A stretch of DNA of 64,000 nucleotides from Planctomycetota bacterium (GTDB taxonomy: Bacteria; Planctomycetota; UBA1135; GCA-002686595): assembly GCA_016779225.1 (NCBI GenBank), contig JADHNZ010000004.1, forward strand, positions 39,782 through 103,781, in the 5' to 3' direction. Shown piece by piece: positions 58,473 through 64,000 of this stretch. The notes under the pieces were generated by a model. That model saw nothing but the letters and a program-made list of their open reading frames with translations. It was not told where the DNA came from and did not search any database. The position numbers were made by a program, and so were the translations under genes. Numbering within the stretch: position 1 is the stretch's first letter; every line of letters begins with the position of its first letter.

Positions 58473-60026
58473 ATGGCGATCGTCACCTCCTTCCTGGCCG
58501 GGGACTGGAACACCCTCACGCGCCGCGCCCTGCAGCAGGCCCACCTTGCGGACCTCGTCGAGCTCCGCATGGATCGGGTCGGTCACCCGGGCAGCGATGC
58601 CCTGCGCGCCTTCTTCAAGGAGTGCCCCAAGCCGGTGATCGTCACCGTCCACGGGCAGGAGGCCTTCGGAGGCTTCAAGGGCTCGGTGGATGAGCGCCTG
58701 CAGCTCCTGCACGACGCGGCTCGGGCCGGCGCGCGCTTCGTCGACATCGACTGGTCCCTCTCCCTCGAGCTGGGCGAGGTCGAGCCGCCCTGCCACCGCA
58801 TCGTCAGCCGCCACGAGCTGGACGGAACGCCCGAGGACCTCGAGGCCCTCGACGAGCAGGTGCGCGAGGTGCTCTACGAAGGAGACGCCGTCAAGCTCGT
58901 GACCCATGCACGCTGCACCGAGGACGGCCTGCGCATGCTCCGCTACCTGCGCCGCGCGCGGGGCGGAACGATCGCCTTCTGCTCCGGTCGTGCGGGCAGC
59001 TTCACGCGGGTCCTCGCGCCGGTGTTCGGCTCGCCGTTCACCTATGCGGCCCCCGCGGTGATGCCCGGTCAGGACGCGCTCGAGCCCACGGCTCCGGGCC
59101 AGCTGCGCGTGGGGGAGCTGCTCGGCATCCTGCCTCCCGGAGGCCTCTCCCACGAGACGGCGGTCCTGGGCGTGGTGGGCAATCCGGTCCACACCTCGGC
59201 GTCTCCCTTCGTGCACGGCATGGCGCTCAAGCACGGGCACCTGGACGCGGTCTATGTGGCCTTCGAGCCCCACGACTTCGACCGCTTCCTCGACCTCGCG
59301 GACGACCCGGTGTTCCGCGGCCTCTCGGTGACCGCGCCCTTCAAGCAGGACGCGTACCGGCGCGCCAAGCAGGTGGACCAGGAGGCCAAGGCGGTCGGCG
59401 CGGTGAACACCCTGGTGCGCCGCAACGACGGCAGCTGGACGGGCACGAACACGGATGTGACGGCGGTGCGCGAGTGCCTCGAGCGTGCGTTCGGGCCGTG
59501 GTCCAGCGAGCCGGGGCGTCCGGTGGCCCTGCCCCTGGCGCGGGTCCTGGTCCTGGGCTCGGGAGGCGCGGCCCGCGCCGCCATCGGCGCGGCCCGCCGG
59601 CTTGGGGCCACCGTTGCCGTCGCCGGGCGCGACGCCGGCCGCACGCTCGAGCTTGCGCGCGGGATGGAGGCCCAGGCCGTGGCCTGGGACGCGATCGCCA
59701 GCACGCCCTACGACATCCTCGTGCACTGCACCCCCGTGGGCTCGGAGGCCGTCGCCAGCGAGGGCGCGCCCGAGCTGCCCATCCCTGTCGATGCGATCCG
59801 GTCCGGCAGCCTGGTGGTGGACGCCGTGTACCGCCCCCTGAAGACCCCGCTCCTGGCCGCGGCCCGCGAGCGCGCCTGCCTCTGCGTGCCCGGCGCGGAG
59901 TGGTTCGTGCGCCAGGCCGCGGCGCAGTTCCGGCTCTTCACGGGGCAGGAGGCGGATGACTCCCTCCTGCGCGCCTCCTTCGAGGGCGCCCTCGCCCAGG
60001 GCGCCGGGGGAGCGAAGCGCGGGTGA
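58473..60026 (+). CDS. aroDE: Bifunctional 3-dehydroquinate dehydratase / shikimate dehydrogenase
   Basis: 517 residues: a fusion of steps three and four of the shikimate pathway. Residues 1-225 are a type I dehydroquinate dehydratase: LVELRMDRVG, RIVSRHELDGTP with the catalytic histidine near 112, and DAVKLVTHARC with the Schiff-base lysine near 139. Residues 235-505 are shikimate dehydrogenase: VVGNPVHTSASPFVHGMAL, LSVTAPFKQDAY with the catalytic lysine near 290, AVGAVNTLVRR, GTNTDVTAVREC, and the NADP-binding LVLGSGGAARAAIGAARRL. The same fusion is known from plants and some bacteria. It overlaps aroK by 4 nt (GTGA). Confidence 0.95.
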   Translation: MAIVTSFLAGDWNTLTRRALQQAHLADLVELRMDRVGHPGSDALRAFFKECPKPVIVTVHGQEAFGGFKGSVDERLQLLHDAARAGARFVDIDWSLSLELGEVEPPCHRIVSRHELDGTPEDLEALDEQVREVLYEGDAVKLVTHARCTEDGLRMLRYLRRARGGTIAFCSGRAGSFTRVLAPVFGSPFTYAAPAVMPGQDALEPTAPGQLRVGELLGILPPGGLSHETAVLGVVGNPVHTSASPFVHGMALKHGHLDAVYVAFEPHDFDRFLDLADDPVFRGLSVTAPFKQDAYRRAKQVDQEAKAVGAVNTLVRRNDGSWTGTNTDVTAVRECLERAFGPWSSEPGRPVALPLARVLVLGSGGAARAAIGAARRLGATVAVAGRDAGRTLELARGMEAQAVAWDAIASTPYDILVHCTPVGSEAVASEGAPELPIPVDAIRSGSLVVDAVYRPLKTPLLAAARERACLCVPGAEWFVRQAAAQFRLFTGQEADDSLLRASFEGALAQGAGGAKRG

Positions 60027-60571
60027 GCGCGCCGGTCCTCGCGCTGCTCGGCCTCCGCTGCGTCGGCAAGTCCACCCTTGGGGCTGCCCTCGCAGAGCGG
60101 ATGGGCGCGCGGTTCGTCGATCTGGACGAGGTGCTCGCGACGCGCGAGGGCCAGCCCGACGCGGGGAGCCTGCTGCGTGAGGTCGGGGAACCGCGCTTCC
60201 GCGAGGCCGAGCGCGAGGCCCTGCTGGAGGTCCTGGCCCTCGCCCAGGCGGAGGGACCTCACTCCGCGACGGTGCTCGCCACCGGAGGAGGGGTCGTGGA
60301 GGACCCTACCAGCCGCGCCCTGCTCGCCGGCTGTGCGTGCCTGTGGCTGGATGCGCCGATCGAGGTCCTGCAGGCGCGGCTCCAGGCGGCGGGCGAGGAG
60401 AGCCGGCCGGCCCTCGGGGGCGGGGATCCTGTGGCGGAGCTCCCGGGCCTCGCTCGTCGTCGGGCCGCCTGGTACGACGAGCTGGCCCACGCGCGCCTCG
60501 ACCTCGCGGGCCTCGGGGTGGCCGACGCGCTCGACCTCCTCGAGGCCGCCGCGGCTCCTCTCCTGCCCTAG
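60023..60571 (+). CDS. aroK: Shikimate kinase
   Basis: 182 residues from a GTG overlapping aroDE. It phosphorylates shikimate, the next pathway step after the dehydrogenase. Walker A is GLRCVGKST (10-18), shikimate-binding Asp is in FVDLDEVLA, the arginine in EPRFREAERE follows, and VLATGGGVVEDP is the Walker B-like glycine-rich segment. Length is normal. With aroDE it forms a compact three-step unit; other aro genes are not in the window. Confidence 0.93.
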   Translation: MSAPVLALLGLRCVGKSTLGAALAERMGARFVDLDEVLATREGQPDAGSLLREVGEPRFREAEREALLEVLALAQAEGPHSATVLATGGGVVEDPTSRALLAGCACLWLDAPIEVLQARLQAAGEESRPALGGGDPVAELPGLARRRAAWYDELAHARLDLAGLGVADALDLLEAAAAPLLP

Positions 60572-60720
60572 CGGGGCAGCCCGGCCATCCGGGGCTTCCG
60601 TCAGGGCGCCTTCGGCGTCGGAACCTGGCCTCCGCCTGCATCGGCGCCCACTCCCCTGCCGATGAATCCAGGAGATGCCGCGCAGCCGCTCCCGGCTCGC
60701 GGACTAGGATCCAGGTGACG

Positions 60721-63700
60721 ATGCTCCGCAGCCGGACAACAGGACACACGAGCCCCCTTGTGGCCGTGCGGGTGCTGTCTCCCTGGCGCCTCGCCGCGGC
60801 CGGATCCACCTGCGGGCCCCTGTGGGCTGCCCTCGCCCTTGCCACGCCCGCGCTCGCGAGCCTGCCGCTCGCCGCGCCCGCCGCATCGGCAGCGCGCGCC
60901 CTGGGCCCGGGCGTGTGGGCTCCTGCCCAGCCGCTCCTCGCCGCCGCGCGCGCGGCGACCGCGGCCCCCTCGCTCCAGCTGCTGTGGGAGCAGGCGCCCG
61001 TGCTCCAGCCCGCCCTGCTTCAGGCCACGCAGCGTCCGGTCGCCGCGCTCCAGGGGCTTGCCCCCGCCGGCGTGGAGGATCCGCTCCTTGCCCTGACGCG
61101 CCTGGGCCCGGCCGGCCTCGCCGAGCGCCTCCCCGAGCTGCTCGAGGACCGCCCGACCCTCGCCCTCAACGCTCTGCTCTGGCGTGCGGGGGCCAGCGTG
61201 CCCTCGGGCCTCACGGCCGCACGCACCGCCCGGCGCGAGGAGCAGCGGGCGGCGTTCCTCGAGCTGGTCCGCGCGGAGCTTGACGCGTCGCCCTCCAGCC
61301 GCGCCCGCGTCCTCGTTCACCTCACCGAGCTCGTCCGCTCGAGCCGCTCTGCGGTGGCTCTGCGCTGCGCGGGCCTGCGCTGCGCCTCGGAGCTGGGTCT
61401 CTACGAACTCACCTGGCTCCTCGAGGCCGCGCTCACGGATGGCGACGAGCAGGTTCGCTTCGTGGCGAGCCAGGCCCTCGCGGATCTCTACGGCCGCCGG
61501 TTCGCGACGCCGGAGCGCTGGTCCGAGTTCCTGGGAGAGGTGCCGCGGGCCCTTGCCCCGGTGCTGGCCGCCCAGCTGCGCTCGGTGGAGGAGGAGCGCC
61601 GCGCGCTCTACACCGAGCTCTTGGAAGGAGCGCCCGCCCGCGCCATCGGCATCCTCGAAGCGGGGGAGCCGGACCCTCTCGTACGCCGAGCCGCCGCGCG
61701 CCAGCTCAAGGCAGCGGTCATCGCCCAGGAGCTGGACCTGATCCAGGCCTTCGAGGCCCTGCTCTATGCAGCGCGACGGGAGCTGGACGAGGCGACCTTC
61801 GCGGCTCTCTTGCAGTCCGCCGTGGATCTCGCCCTGATCGGGGACGGCGACGAGGCTGACCCACAGGACCTGGTCCAGCTGGCCACCGTGCTCGTGGACG
61901 AGGGGCGCTTCGAGCTCTACGGCGCCGCTCTGCGTGTCATGCCTCGCCTTGCCGGCGCCGGGTCGAAGGAGGGTGGGAGTGCGCTCCTGCAGGCCACGCG
62001 CCTGCTCACTGGCGTCCTTGGCGCGGCGCCCGTCCGCGACGGAGACCGCTGCGAGCGGGCCCTCCAGGACTGGAAGCTCGCGGTCGAAGCTGCACCAGGC
62101 CCGCTGAGTGACGGCCTCGCGGCCACGGTTGGACGGCAGGTGCTGCCGCTCCTGGCTCTCGGCGAGGCGGACGGCGGCCTCGCGCGCTCGGCGGCCGCGG
62201 TCGCCCCGCTGGTGCTCCGTGGCCAGGAGCTGCTCGAGTTCCTCTCCGCACCGGATGCCAGCCCGCAGCTCCTGGCCGAGCTGTGCGGCGTCGTGCCCTC
62301 GGCACTCGCAGCCGCCGACGAAGGAGCGGTCGCTGCGCTGCTCGGCTCCATCCAGAGGCTCGCCGCCCACGAGGATGCCCTCGTGCGCCGGGCCGCCCTC
62401 GCGGCCCTGCTCGACGAGTCCGCCGCGGCGACCCTCGCCCGCTTCCAGGCCGAGCCTGCCGTCGTGCTCGACGCGGCGCTCGTGCGCCTCGCCGTCGAGG
62501 AGGACGAGCAGGCTCGTGCGGCGCTGCTCGAGCTCCTCGGGAGGCTGCCCTCCACCGAGCACCTCGGGCGCCTCACCCAGGACCCCTCGCTGGCCTCCCT
62601 GCGGGACCCCGCACGCGTGCCGGTGGCCGCCCTCGAGGCAAGCCTGCGCGGCCTCGCCGGGGAGGACGCGCGCGCCCTCCTCACGGCGGCCGAGTGGGTC
62701 GGCGCGGGGGGGGAGCTCCAGGCTGCGACCCAGCTGCTCGCGGCCCTCCCCGAGACCGAGCTCGCGGCCCTCACCGCGGCGGACCATGCACGGGCCCTGA
62801 CCCTTGCGCACACCCTGCGCCGTCAGCGCGGCCGAGGAGCCCTCGACGGGGCCCTGCGCTCGCGCCTCCTCCAGGCGCACGAGCCGGGCGCGGGCCCCGA
62901 GTGGGTCACGGGTTTGGTGGGCAGCCACCTGCACGCGCTGCTGCTCGGGGGCGAGATCACCGACGCGACCGCGCCACGCCCCGATCCGGATGGAGTCCTC
63001 GCTGCTGAGGTCCTCGCCGCCTTCGAGCGTGCCGCGGCGCTCGCCGGGCCGGCCTCGGAGCCGTCGCTGGCTGAGCTGGAGCGGGACCGCTTCCGTTTCC
63101 TCGATCGCATCGGGCGTCCGGGGCCCGCAGCAGCCGCGCTGGTGACGCTCGTCGATCGACTTGGGGCGGACCAGGGTCCGCTCACCTCCGAGGACCTGCG
63201 CGAGGGCGCGAAGCGCGTGGCCCAGCACCTGCCTGATGCGGAGGACACCGTCCGCGCGGCGCGCGCCTTCAACCTCCTCGAGCGGGTGGTCCGGGCGACC
63301 GCGTGGAACGACCTCCCTGCCGAGCGGCGGCTGAAGGACCTCGAGCACTGGTCTGCGTACGCCCGGGGCTCGGGTGCGGCACCGTCACAGGAGGCCGTGA
63401 GGGTGTTCATGGGGGAGCTCCCTGCCCTTGCAGAGGAGGCCGCCTATGGCGATGCGCCGCTGCCCGGCCTCGAGGGGCACTCTCTCGCCGCACTCTGCGT
63501 GACGCGCGCCCAGCACGAGCGGCTCCTGGCCGCGCTCGCGGCCGTGGCGAGCGCGCCGCAGGCAGCGACCACTCAGGAGGCCGAGGGGACTCCCTCCGAG
63601 CCGGCCCCCAGCACGGTTCCGCCGGAGCCGGTCCCCGAGGACAGCCCGGCTCCTGGCGACGGCGATCCGCCCCCCGCTCCCGCGGGCGGAGAGGACGCCC

Positions 63701-63738
63701 CGAAGGATTCGGGAACCGGCGGCGGATTCTGTCCTTGA
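60721..63738 (+). CDS. Exported HEAT-like repeat protein, function unknown
   Basis: 1005 residues from the ATG at 60721 (an in-frame GTG at 60715 is also possible). A long N-region precedes a hydrophobic stretch (GPLWAALALATPALASLPLA), a probable signal peptide. Most of the protein is Ala/Leu/Glu-rich paired helices resembling HEAT repeats, for example LTDGDEQVRFVASQALADLY and EDALVRRAALAALLDESAAA. The C-terminus is a Pro/Glu/Asp-rich tail. No enzyme motif was seen. It stands alone, 149 nt after aroK, and is followed by the tRNA gene. Its composition resembles the product at 8437. Confidence 0.75.
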   Translation: MLRSRTTGHTSPLVAVRVLSPWRLAAAGSTCGPLWAALALATPALASLPLAAPAASAARALGPGVWAPAQPLLAAARAATAAPSLQLLWEQAPVLQPALLQATQRPVAALQGLAPAGVEDPLLALTRLGPAGLAERLPELLEDRPTLALNALLWRAGASVPSGLTAARTARREEQRAAFLELVRAELDASPSSRARVLVHLTELVRSSRSAVALRCAGLRCASELGLYELTWLLEAALTDGDEQVRFVASQALADLYGRRFATPERWSEFLGEVPRALAPVLAAQLRSVEEERRALYTELLEGAPARAIGILEAGEPDPLVRRAAARQLKAAVIAQELDLIQAFEALLYAARRELDEATFAALLQSAVDLALIGDGDEADPQDLVQLATVLVDEGRFELYGAALRVMPRLAGAGSKEGGSALLQATRLLTGVLGAAPVRDGDRCERALQDWKLAVEAAPGPLSDGLAATVGRQVLPLLALGEADGGLARSAAAVAPLVLRGQELLEFLSAPDASPQLLAELCGVVPSALAAADEGAVAALLGSIQRLAAHEDALVRRAALAALLDESAAATLARFQAEPAVVLDAALVRLAVEEDEQARAALLELLGRLPSTEHLGRLTQDPSLASLRDPARVPVAALEASLRGLAGEDARALLTAAEWVGAGGELQAATQLLAALPETELAALTAADHARALTLAHTLRRQRGRGALDGALRSRLLQAHEPGAGPEWVTGLVGSHLHALLLGGEITDATAPRPDPDGVLAAEVLAAFERAAALAGPASEPSLAELERDRFRFLDRIGRPGPAAAALVTLVDRLGADQGPLTSEDLREGAKRVAQHLPDAEDTVRAARAFNLLERVVRATAWNDLPAERRLKDLEHWSAYARGSGAAPSQEAVRVFMGELPALAEEAAYGDAPLPGLEGHSLAALCVTRAQHERLLAALAAVASAPQAATTQEAEGTPSEPAPSTVPPEPVPEDSPAPGDGDPPPAPAGGEDAPKDSGTGGGFCP

Positions 63739-63779
63739 CCCCCCCTCGACCGTCGCTAGACTCCCGCTCAACAACGCGT

Positions 63780-63856
<77 letters not shown>

Positions 63857-63865
63857 CTTCCAAGA

Positions 63866-63901
63866 GAGGACTCGGCCCTTCCCGGCTGGGTCCTCTTTTT
63901 T
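63866..63901 (+). terminator. Intrinsic terminator after the initiator tRNA
   Basis: GAGGAC at 63866-63871 pairs with GTCCTC at 63890-63895; the inner stem TCGGCC/GGCTGG (with G-T pairs) closes a 6-base loop. Six T residues follow (63896-63901). This is the clearest intrinsic terminator in the window. Confidence 0.9.
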
Positions 63902-64000
63902 CGTGCCCGGGACGGCGGGTGAGGTCGCCGGTACGAAGCGACCCCCGCTAGGCACCTCGAGAGATGCGGCCGAACTCAGGCCTCGGTGGGGCTTCGATTC
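63902..64000. other. Right edge, no gene recognised
   Basis: About 100 nt of GC-rich sequence after the terminator. No coding, RNA or repeat signal is visible before the window ends. Confidence 0.4.

Overview
The window is very GC-rich DNA (around 70% or more G+C by eye), packed with genes that often overlap by four bases (ATGA, GTGA, TTGA). It carries the gene set of a free-living bacterium, most probably a member of the Planctomycetota. That placement is inferred from combinations typical of planctomycete genomes: secreted squalene-cyclase-like repeat proteins beside MoxR/DUF58/BatA/VWA genes, PQQ-type propeller proteins, a choice-of-anchor-B LVIVD protein with a planctomycete-style C-terminal domain, a SpoVG with a zinc-ribbon insertion, and a fused AroD-AroE. 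No sequence search could be run.

Layout. 1-7222 (minus): nusA-infB-rbfA followed at once by a Ser/Thr kinase/AAA-ATPase gene that runs off the left edge. 7457-15291 (plus): a sigma-54-activator-like ATPase overlapping a HEAT/TPR protein, then rlmI, thiS, thiG, a CPBP membrane protease, a gamma-carbonic anhydrase and larE, mostly overlapping. 15428-19693 (plus): three prepilin-like genes without secretion machinery. A perfect 15-bp hairpin separates these from a long minus-strand block.

19803-46597 (minus): a secreted LVIVD-repeat protein; an NHL-repeat / FixH-like / di-heme peroxidase trio; then a roughly 20-kb run of MoxR, DUF58, BatA-VWA, VWA-GATase, PQQ/TPR propeller, squalene-cyclase-like protein, DUF4175-like membrane protein, 991-residue coiled coil, two small proteins and a second squalene-cyclase-like protein. 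This run is the best candidate for an undescribed envelope system. 46598-47026 holds no gene, only a small inverted repeat and a four-copy 34-bp hairpin array. 47027-53282 (minus): enolase, an FtsB/DivIC-like protein, a second PQQ-type protein, a membrane HEAT-like protein and a Cys-rich membrane-anchored protein.

53561-63738 (plus): pssA, folK, panC, ispE and spoVG (lipid, folate, CoA and isoprenoid precursors), a DUF2520 oxidoreductase-like protein, fused aroDE, aroK and a long HEAT-like exported protein. The window ends with an initiator tRNA-Met and a clear intrinsic terminator.

One window-wide signal stands out: the tetranucleotide ACGT is almost missing and is replaced by ATGT/ACAT. 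This points to sequence-specific DNA modification or restriction in this lineage. No transposase, integrase, CRISPR array or rRNA gene was seen.
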